In this document: piece by piece, positions 1 to 4,826 of the stretch
Layout of the letters: each line of letters starts with the position of its first letter
Numbering within the stretch: position 1 is the stretch's first letter
Assembly (NCBI GenBank): GCA_035512775.1
Contig: DATKDI010000036.1
Location: 1-5,973 of the forward strand
Direction: 5' to 3'
Length of the DNA stretch: 5,973 bases
Source of the DNA: JAJNBA01 sp035512775
GTDB lineage: Bacteria > Actinomycetota > UBA4738 > HRBIN12
Made by a program: the position numbers and the translations under genes
The notes under the pieces: model-generated
Database searches by the model: none
What the model was told of the DNA's origin: nothing
The model's input: the letters and a program-made list of their open reading frames with translations, nothing else

Positions 1-32
1 GATGCCTCGCGGCCGCCCCCCTCCGGGCCTAC

Positions 33-61
33 CTCCGGATCCCTACCTCTCCGATCCGGAG
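33..61 (-). terminator. Possible terminator hairpin downstream of the LVIVD/PA gene
   Basis: CTCCGGATC at 33-41 and GATCCGGAG at 53-61 are perfect 9-bp inverted arms around an 11-base loop, starting about 20 bases past the stop codon of the minus-strand gene. In that transcript no U-run follows the stem (the next bases are G-rich), so it is not a classical intrinsic terminator. It could be a U-less terminator or a 3'-end stabilising hairpin. The rest of 1-81 holds no gene that I can support. Confidence 0.4.
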
Positions 62-81
62 CCCTGCTTCCGATCCCGACC

Positions 82-2112
82 TCAGCCCGTGAAGTCGAAG
101 ATGTACAGGCCTCGGTCTCTGTCGCTGGCCAGGATCAGCCCGGTGCCGTCGTCGACGTGGACGCCCCAGAAGTTGTTGCCGCCCTCGTCGATGAATCGGC
201 CCACCTCCTCGACGCAGCCCGGGTCGTCCTGGTTGCTGAAGTCCTCGTCGGGGGCCGCCGTGCAGTCCCCGTAGTCCAGGACCCTCAGCCCCAGGCTGTA
301 CCAGGAGATGACGGCCTTGTCCGTGCCGTAGTACTCGACGTTGTGCATCGTGAGGTCACCGAAGCCCTGGGCGAAGTCCTCGTCGTAGACCTCGCTCGGC
401 GCGTAGGCGTCGATCTCCTCCATCGAGTCGTTGTCGAGCAGGTGGAACGGGCCCCACCCGTCGAACTCCGCCGTGACCTGGATCTTCGGTCCGACGTCGC
501 CCAGGCCGGGCGCGTCCTCACCGCTGTAGTCCTCGGCGTAGCTCGGGGTGGTCCCGAACAGCTCGTGCATGGCCCGGTGCCCCGTGCAGAGGCCGTGGGC
601 GGTCACCGTGAAGGCGTGGCCCTGGCTCCCGCAGATGAAGGCATCCGGGGATGAGCCGCCACCGGCACCGATGTGGTGGTTGGCGACGATCACCGCGTCG
701 TACCCGGCGTCCTGCCCGTTCTCCACCTTGATGGAGAAGAAGCACGCGGGGTACGTGTGGTCGGGGTCGCCCACCGGCCCTCGCTGGACCACCAGGATCT
801 TCTCCTCCGTCGAGGGTGCGTCCGGGTTGATGAACGGGTCGAGCACCGACGCGTCCGGGACGGCGGGCGACTCGTCGCAGGCGTAGCCGCCGAAGGCCAC
901 CGGACCGTTCAGGATCCCGTCGTCGATGCTGGCGATGGGCACCGTCCACCCGAACTCGCCGGCCGGGTACATGGTCCCGACCGACGGCTGGCCCGGCACC
1001 CCGCCGGCCGTCTGCTCGGTGACCTCCATGTCCGATAGCCGGTACGGGGAGAAGTCCTCGTCTCCTGCGAGGATCAGGCTCCCGTCCTGGCTCCACACCC
1101 CGGCGTGCGCGTTCCCCTCGGGCTGGAGGGCCTGCCCCGTGGCCGCCAGGACCAGCGGGTCGGGGTTCGGGTAATCCGAGTCGGGTGGGATGAACACCGG
1201 ATCCGAGGGGTCGCTGACATCCAGCTTGATCCACCCCGCGTCCCAGTAGGACAGGAGGAGGGTCGGCGTCCCGTCAACGATCTGGTACCAGATGTCGTGG
1301 ACGAACGCGTTCTCCCCGAAACCGTCCACGTTGACTGAAGGCCAGTGCGGGAGACCGGTCTCGCCGATGTGGACGGGGTTGGAGGGATCGGTGATGTCCA
1401 TGATGTCGACGTCGAGGAGCTCCTCGTCGTCGACGATCGCGGCGTAGGCATTGCTGCCGTCCTGCCAGGCGAAGATGTTGTGGATCTGCCGGGCCCTGGG
1501 CAGCGTACCGCCGTTCGTGTCACCGACACCTTTCGCGAGTCGCACCGCGTTCTCCGGATCGGTGACGTCATAGATCGTCATGCCGCCGACCCGGTTGTTG
1601 TTCGTGTTGCAGTTCTCGTTCGTGTGGAGCAGGAGGTCCCCGGAGAACGCCGACGTCTCGAAGTGATAGGCCTTGACGTCGTTGACGCGATTGCCCGGCC
1701 CAGAAGGCAGGAAGTTCGCCTTCTGTGGGTTCTCGGGGTCGGAGATGTCCACCACGTTCACTCCAAGACCCGAGCAGGGCGGGGCGAACGTGCCCAGATA
1801 CGCATAGTCGCCGAGGGACCAGACATCCGTGATCCGGCCCGGCTTGTTCTTCGTCCGAGGCGCCGTCCATACCCCGACGAGGTCGACGTTCTCCTGCGTC
1901 GGGGAGATGTGGCCCACGTTGGTTCCGTGCTGGTGGTCGTGGCCGTGGGCGGCGTGCTCCTCCAACGGGGTATCGACGATTCCGTCATCGATCGCGTGAA
2001 CCCCCGGGTCCTGGCGCTCGTCCACGCCGTTGGGCGAGGGTGCGGCGGCGACGCCGGCGCCGAGAGCCGCGATCAAGACGAGCGCCATCGGCAAGATGAG
2101 ATGTCGCCTCAT
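82..2112 (-). CDS. Secreted LVIVD-repeat (beta-propeller-like) protein with embedded PA domain
   Basis: This 676-aa protein is probably exported. Residues 1-24 form a signal peptide (MRRH, then a hydrophobic core, ending GVAAA). A histidine-rich stretch follows at 53-68. Repeats of the LVIVD type, with a x-V/I-x-D-V/I-S/T-DPxNP consensus, occur near 115-130, 177-190, 235-250 and 294-308, with two shorter ones after the insertion (GLRVLDYGD at 608-616, GLYIFDFTG at 668-676). Such repeats are expected to form propeller blades. Residues about 386-525 resemble a protease-associated domain: KILVVQRG at 438-445, then CFFSIKVENGQDAGYDAVIV from 457. The eight cysteines (113, 168, 412, 457, 494, 509, 617, 633) would allow disulfides outside the cell. 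No catalytic motif was recognised, so the function is probably binding or surface-related, but the ligand is unknown. The ATG at 2112 has a strong Shine-Dalgarno sequence and a signal peptide directly after it. The gene lies downstream of the BlaI/M56 pair on the same strand, after a 251-bp gap that holds its own candidate promoter. Confidence 0.9.
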   Translation of the reverse strand: MRRHLILPMALVLIAALGAGVAAAPSPNGVDERQDPGVHAIDDGIVDTPLEEHAAHGHDHQHGTNVGHISPTQENVDLVGVWTAPRTKNKPGRITDVWSLGDYAYLGTFAPPCSGLGVNVVDISDPENPQKANFLPSGPGNRVNDVKAYHFETSAFSGDLLLHTNENCNTNNNRVGGMTIYDVTDPENAVRLAKGVGDTNGGTLPRARQIHNIFAWQDGSNAYAAIVDDEELLDVDIMDITDPSNPVHIGETGLPHWPSVNVDGFGENAFVHDIWYQIVDGTPTLLLSYWDAGWIKLDVSDPSDPVFIPPDSDYPNPDPLVLAATGQALQPEGNAHAGVWSQDGSLILAGDEDFSPYRLSDMEVTEQTAGGVPGQPSVGTMYPAGEFGWTVPIASIDDGILNGPVAFGGYACDESPAVPDASVLDPFINPDAPSTEEKILVVQRGPVGDPDHTYPACFFSIKVENGQDAGYDAVIVANHHIGAGGGSSPDAFICGSQGHAFTVTAHGLCTGHRAMHELFGTTPSYAEDYSGEDAPGLGDVGPKIQVTAEFDGWGPFHLLDNDSMEEIDAYAPSEVYDEDFAQGFGDLTMHNVEYYGTDKAVISWYSLGLRVLDYGDCTAAPDEDFSNQDDPGCVEEVGRFIDEGGNNFWGVHVDDGTGLILASDRDRGLYIFDFTG

Positions 2113-2258
2113 GTCGAGCTCCTTTCAATGCTGCAAGGGGACGATCCAAGGACGTGCAGCGGGTGCAAATCGGTCTCTTCGAATACCACCTCCCGGATGT
2201 TTGGGGGCCGTCGGTCTGTGGGCGGGCTCGGATCGAAAGGCATCACGGCTGAAGTCAT
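2109..2258 (-). CDS. Possible small ORF overlapping the LVIVD start (unproven)
   Basis: An ATG at 2258 opens a 49-codon frame starting MTSAVMPFDP and ending ...CSIERSST, with its TGA at 2111-2109. The stop overlaps the ATG of the LVIVD gene (2112-2110) as ATGA, the arrangement typical of translational coupling. No good Shine-Dalgarno lies before 2258. A second in-frame ATG is at 2243. The same frame stays open upstream to a TGA at 2354-2352 and encodes a hydrophobic stretch (2339-2283), but has no ATG, GTG or TTG there. I recognise no family. It may be only leader sequence that happens to be open, with a short peptide coupling translation to the next gene as the alternative. Confidence 0.2.
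   Translation of the reverse strand: MTSAVMPFDPSPPTDRRPPNIREVVFEETDLHPLHVLGSSPCSIERSST
2119..2125 (-). promoter_or_regulatory. Ribosome binding site of the LVIVD/PA gene
   Basis: On the minus strand AAAGGAG is followed by six bases (CTCGAC) and then ATG at 2112. This is a near-ideal Shine-Dalgarno sequence at good spacing and fixes the start of the secreted protein. It also lies inside the last codons of a possible small upstream ORF that ends at 2109. Confidence 0.8.
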
Positions 2259-2319
2259 CTTCGGCGTCGGTCTCCTCGCGGGCAGGAAGATGCCGATCCC
2301 ATGGGCGATATAGATGGCG

Positions 2320-2355
2320 ACTACAGAGGCTAGTACTAGGCGACTCGTACGTCAA
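2320..2355 (-). promoter_or_regulatory. Candidate sigma-70-type promoter for the LVIVD/PA gene
   Basis: On the minus strand TTGACG (2355-2350, five of six bases match TTGACA) is followed by a 17-base spacer and TAGCCT (2332-2327, which keeps the key T-A---T positions of a -10 box). Transcription would start near 2320. The -35 begins 9 bases after the M56 stop codon, so this would be a separate promoter for the secreted protein. It gives a leader of about 208 bases before the ATG at 2112, which is long for a gene with such a strong ribosome binding site. Confidence 0.45.
2330..2339. promoter_or_regulatory. Palindrome CTAGTACTAG, possible operator
   Basis: This is a perfect 10-bp palindrome rich in TA steps inside a GC-rich region. 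It covers the downstream half of the spacer and the first three bases of the candidate -10 box of the minus-strand promoter, a classic repressor position. The BlaI-family repressor encoded two genes upstream on the same strand is the obvious candidate to bind it, since that family binds short AT-containing dyads. The link is inference. Confidence 0.35.
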
Positions 2356-2363
2356 ACGGACGG

Positions 2364-3362
2364 TCAGGCCAAGGCGTGGATGGCTGCGGATCTCACGGCC
2401 GGTGGTAGCGGGAAGACCGCCACCGCCCCCGCGCTCACGAGGTGGTGCGTCGCGGCCAGGACGGCCACGCCCACCATGACCTGGGTCAACGCGAGGAAGG
2501 CGAGCAAGGCGCCCGTCACGGCGACGCAGGCCCAGGGCATCCACTCGGGGACCCGAGGCGGCTCGAGCAACCTGCGAACCCGTCCGAGGACGTCTGTCTC
2601 CGAGATGATGCCCAGCATCCCTGGGGGGGTCTGGAGCCCCGAGAGCGCCGCCTTCGAGAGGGCGGTCGCCACCACCGCCGGGTCACCCAGTCGCCGGGCG
2701 GCGTGTTCGTCGGCGGCTTCCTCCATCGCTTGCTCCAGGGCTTCGACGGCGGCACCCACGCTCGGCAGGAGGCCGAGAGCGCCTCGGATCGCACTGACCA
2801 GCAGGATCTTCCCGTGGTCGTGCGAGCGCACGTGGCCTTCCTCGTGCAGGAGCACCGCACGAAGCTCCGCGGGGTCCAGAGCTCCGAAGAGCCCCTGCGA
2901 CACCACGACCTGTCCCCGTCCGCGACCGAGTGAATAGGCCATCGGTGCCCCCACCGGCAGCACGAAGACCGATTCTCCCTCCGACAGCCGCCACGCCTTC
3001 CCGCCACCGGGAACGCGAGCGCGAGACGTGCTGCGCGCGCCCCTGACGAAACACCAGAGGAACCTGAGGAGGACGAAGACAAGGATCACGCCGGCCGCGA
3101 TGGAGGCAGCTCTCAGAGGGGGCCGCTTCACGAGATCGTGGATGGCCTCCGAATGCCACATGTCGCTCATCCTGGAGGCCAGCAGCGCCTCGGGGAACAG
3201 GACGACCGCCAGCAGGCTGACGGATGAGGCTCCCATCCCCAGGATGGTCAGGAACGCCAGTCGTACCCGCCATCTGGGGGGCGCGCTTCGCAGCCGTTCC
3301 AGAACCCGGGGAGCGATCATGAACGCGGCGAGCGCGGCGAGGAGGACGCCGAGACGAGTCAT
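2364..3362 (-). CDS. M56 family (BlaR1-like) membrane metallopeptidase without sensor domain
   Basis: This 332-aa protein of the inner membrane has hydrophobic segments at about 3-22, 33-57, 85-106 and 275-305. The zinc-protease motif HEEGH is at 173-177 (ligands H173 and H177, catalytic E174). The ExxAD motif that supplies the third ligand in M48/M56 enzymes is at 214-218 (EEAAD). In BlaR1/MecR1 this domain is followed by an outside penicillin-binding sensor of about 250 residues; here the protein ends soon after the last membrane segments, as in short actinobacterial M56 partners of BlaI such as the Rv1845c type. The likely role is proteolytic signalling that relieves repression by the adjacent BlaI protein. 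The frame is open for another 108 codons upstream, but that part is an antisense-free shadow of the repressor gene. The ATG at 3362 was chosen because it has GGAGGAAGGG before it and overlaps the repressor stop as ATGA. Confidence 0.9.
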   Translation of the reverse strand: MTRLGVLLAALAAFMIAPRVLERLRSAPPRWRVRLAFLTILGMGASSVSLLAVVLFPEALLASRMSDMWHSEAIHDLVKRPPLRAASIAAGVILVFVLLRFLWCFVRGARSTSRARVPGGGKAWRLSEGESVFVLPVGAPMAYSLGRGRGQVVVSQGLFGALDPAELRAVLLHEEGHVRSHDHGKILLVSAIRGALGLLPSVGAAVEALEQAMEEAADEHAARRLGDPAVVATALSKAALSGLQTPPGMLGIISETDVLGRVRRLLEPPRVPEWMPWACVAVTGALLAFLALTQVMVGVAVLAATHHLVSAGAVAVFPLPPAVRSAAIHALA

Positions 3363-3730
3363 CGGGATCCCTTCCTCCGAGAGGCTTCCTCGGCGAGCCG
3401 ACGCAGTTCGGCCTCGTCTTCGGCGCGCATCCCTTTCACGAAGTGAGCCAGCGCGGCTTGTCGGTCCGACGAGACTGAAAGCATCTGGTGCATCAGCCCT
3501 GCCGTGTGCTCCGCCTCGGAAACGATCCCGACGTACTCGTACGCGCGACCACGCCTCGCGCGATGAAGGAATCCCTTGCGCCACAGACGCTCGAGGATGG
3601 TCATGACGGTCGTGTAGGCGAACTCGCGCTCGGGTTTGAGGACCGACAGGGTCTGCCGGACGGTCATGGGGCCCGAGGCTCGCCACATCACGCGCATGAC
3701 TCGCGCTTCCAGTTCGCCGAGAGTCCTCAC
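3359..3730 (-). CDS. BlaI/MecI/CopY family transcriptional repressor
   Basis: This 123-aa protein is the usual size for the family. Residues about 1-68 form the winged helix: LGELEARVMRVMW at the N-terminus, a recognition-helix region AYTTVMTILERLWRKGFL at about 38-55, and a wing with RRGRAYEY. The C-terminal part (about 75-118, with HQMLSVSSDRQAALAHFV and a charged helix) would be the dimerisation region cut or released on signalling in BlaI and MecI. It should bind DNA as a dimer and repress its own operon and others. The start is GTG at 3730: the in-frame codons before it run only three sense codons back to a TAG at 3742-3740, so no longer start exists. No Shine-Dalgarno precedes it. The stop overlaps the M56 start by 4 nt, so the two are co-expressed. 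Confidence 0.93.
   Translation of the reverse strand: MRTLGELEARVMRVMWRASGPMTVRQTLSVLKPEREFAYTTVMTILERLWRKGFLHRARRGRAYEYVGIVSEAEHTAGLMHQMLSVSSDRQAALAHFVKGMRAEDEAELRRLAEEASRRKGSR
3369..3378 (-). promoter_or_regulatory. Ribosome binding site of the M56 gene
   Basis: GGAGGAAGGG on the minus strand ends six bases before ATG at 3362. It decides the start against the longer open frame that reaches back to 3686, and it lies within the final codons of the repressor gene, which fits translational coupling. Confidence 0.7.
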
Positions 3731-3736
3731 CCCGCG

Positions 3737-3742
3737 ATTCTA
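3737..3742 (-). promoter_or_regulatory. -10 box of a probable leaderless promoter for the BlaI gene
   Basis: TAGAAT on the minus strand matches TATAAT at five of six positions. It is followed by exactly six bases (CGCGGG) and then GTG, so transcription would begin at or next to the G of the start codon. The lack of any Shine-Dalgarno sequence fits. I see no clear -35 hexamer at 16-18 bases upstream. The box lies in the 37-bp gap after the exported-protein gene, giving the repressor/protease pair its own promoter. Confidence 0.45.
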
Positions 3743-3767
3743 GCCGCGCGCGGGCTCGGCCTGCTCC

Positions 3768-4331
3768 TCAGCCGCGTCGGGGCTCCGTGTACGCCCACGT
3801 CCCGAACACGCCCATGAGGCCGCCCGCGTCCCCGATGGCCCGAACGACGAAGCCTCGATGCGACGCTCCCGGGAGGATCTCTCCATCCAGGCCCATGGTG
3901 TTCGGGGGCGAGGAGCTGGCGTAGATGCACACCATCCCCGGGGGCGCGGTCGGCTGCGCCGCCGTGCCGGTGCACTCCTCGCTCTGCTCCGCGATGATCG
4001 CCTTGCTCTCGGAGGTCGGGAAGTTGATGTCCTCGTCGGCCAGGGACTTCCTCGACTTCGCGGGGAAGCTCACCACCTGCTCCCACTGCCCGGGGTCGCT
4101 CACTTGGCCGCCCAGCGCGCCGGTGATCGTGACGCCCGGCGCGAGCCTCTGTACGGCCACGAACCTCCGGTCGGCGGCCTTCTTGGTGAAGAACACCTTC
4201 TCGGCGTGCTTGATGAGGTGCCTGACGCTCGGCTCGAAGTGCCCCGCGGCGATCCCGGTCATGAGGCTTCCCAGCAGGATCCCCGTCAGCAGGATCCCCG
4301 TCGCGGCCAGCGTGTGCCCTCGTCCGCTCAT
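3768..4331 (-). CDS. Exported or membrane-anchored protein of unknown function
   Basis: This 187-aa protein has a short positive N-terminus (MSGRGH) and one hydrophobic segment at about 7-29, which could be a signal anchor or an uncleaved signal peptide. The remaining 155 or so residues would be outside the membrane. Visible features are a basic patch with VFFTKKAADRRFVAVQR at about 46-62, two cysteines (120 and 135, in CTGTAAQPTAPPGMVC), and a C-terminal GDAGGLMGVFGTWAYTEP. The APPGxxC segment and the terminal GTWA-x-T resemble, from memory, uncharacterised secreted proteins of Thermoleophilia-like actinobacteria, but I know no function. The ATG at 4331 was chosen because GAGGGAG lies six bases before it and the hydrophobic segment begins just after. 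The open frame runs on to 4472, but that extension overlaps the divergent gene. It lies 37 bp upstream of the BlaI gene on the same strand. Confidence 0.75.
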   Translation of the reverse strand: MSGRGHTLAATGILLTGILLGSLMTGIAAGHFEPSVRHLIKHAEKVFFTKKAADRRFVAVQRLAPGVTITGALGGQVSDPGQWEQVVSFPAKSRKSLADEDINFPTSESKAIIAEQSEECTGTAAQPTAPPGMVCIYASSSPPNTMGLDGEILPGASHRGFVVRAIGDAGGLMGVFGTWAYTEPRRG

Positions 4332-4337
4332 GGGCGT

Positions 4338-4344
4338 CTCCCTC
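4338..4344 (-). promoter_or_regulatory. Ribosome binding site of the exported-protein gene
   Basis: GAGGGAG on the minus strand is separated by six bases from ATG at 4331. It supports this start over in-frame ATGs at 4361 and further upstream, neither of which is followed so closely by the membrane segment. I found no convincing promoter for this gene in the roughly 90-bp divergent gap. Confidence 0.6.
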
Positions 4345-4406
4345 GGTCTCGATCCCTGCATTGGAGCAGAAGCGCGGCCCGGAGTCCACGGCGCTTCCGG
4401 CTCGAT

Positions 4407-4412
4407 TAGCAT
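4407..4412 (+). promoter_or_regulatory. Candidate -10 box for the DUF1801 gene
   Basis: TAGCAT keeps the T-A---T pattern of a -10 box and lies seven bases before the ATG at 4420, so the transcript could start at or next to the start codon. No Shine-Dalgarno sequence is present before either possible ATG (4411 or 4420), which fits a leaderless message. No recognisable -35 was seen. Confidence 0.3.
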
Positions 4413-4419
4413 GCTCCGC

Positions 4420-4824
4420 ATGACCGCCCTGCAGGAGCTGCTGGCCGCCGCACCCGAGGAGCGGCGGCCCATCCTCCGTGAGGTCCATGGCGTGATCCGA
4501 AGGGCCGCCCCGAAGCTCCCGATGAAGGTCTGGCGTCAGAAGCTGTGGGGAGGCACCGACCAGACGATCCTGGGGTACGGGAACTTCTCGTACCGGAGCT
4601 CGTCGGGCAAGGACGTCGAGTGGTTCTTGATCGGCCTGGCCAACCAGAAGGACTACGTCAGCGTCTACGTCAACGCCGTGCGCGATCGGAAGTACCTGCC
4701 GGAGGTCTACGGCTCCCGGCTGGGGAAGGTGAAGATCGGGAAGTCCTCCGTGTCGTTCGGACGCCTCGAGGATCTCGAACTGGGCGCGCTGGAGGGGATG
4801 CTGACAGAGGCGCTCGTCGGCTGA
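4420..4824 (+). CDS. DUF1801 domain-containing protein
   Basis: This 134-aa cytosolic protein fits the size of single-domain DUF1801 (YdhG-like) proteins. The pattern is EVHGVIRRAAPKLPMKVWRQ at about 21-40, then GGTDQTILGYGNFSYRSSSG (44-63), VEWFLIGLANQKDYVSVYVN (66-85) and KVKIGKSSVSFGRLEDLE (103-120), matching the family's glycine/tyrosine core, the IGL...VSVYV strand and the closing GKS...RLEDL motif. Biochemical function is not established for the family. It has no signal peptide or membrane segment. The start could also be ATG at 4411 (three residues longer). The position of the TAGCAT box favours 4420. The gene is followed after 2 bp by the methyltransferase, so the two are very likely one operon. 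Confidence 0.85.
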   Translation: MTALQELLAAAPEERRPILREVHGVIRRAAPKLPMKVWRQKLWGGTDQTILGYGNFSYRSSSGKDVEWFLIGLANQKDYVSVYVNAVRDRKYLPEVYGSRLGKVKIGKSSVSFGRLEDLELGALEGMLTEALVG

Positions 4825-4826
4825 CG

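Noticed and set aside
2251..2303. A 15-codon upstream ORF starting at ATG 2302 on the minus strand (MGSASSCPRG...)
   Set aside because: It has no Shine-Dalgarno sequence, an Arg-rich end and no sign of coupling. A short open frame of this size is expected by chance.
1345..2313. Plus-strand open frame of 322 codons antisense to the LVIVD/PA gene
   Set aside because: It is a shadow of GC-biased third positions of the minus-strand gene. Its sequence is Val/Asp/Arg-rich with no recognisable domain, and the opposite strand has a clear signal peptide, repeats and PA motifs.
3363..3686. N-terminal extension of the M56 frame
   Set aside because: It overlaps the repressor gene in another frame, is Arg-rich and low in structure, and the ATG at 3362 has a good Shine-Dalgarno and the ATGA overlap.
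3925..4419. Long N-terminal extension of the DUF1801 frame
   Set aside because: This part is antisense to the exported-protein gene. The DUF1801 homology begins only after 4420.
4332..4419. Promoter for the exported-protein gene in the divergent gap
   Set aside because: The best minus-strand candidate (GCTAAT near 4410) lacks a -35 and a proper TANNNT pattern. AGCATGCT at 4408-4415 is a short palindrome without other support.
4332..4472. Longer start for the exported protein, or a coding overlap with the divergent DUF1801 gene
   Set aside because: The extra residues show no domain and would put 47 residues before the membrane segment. GAGGGAG six bases before 4331 decides the start.
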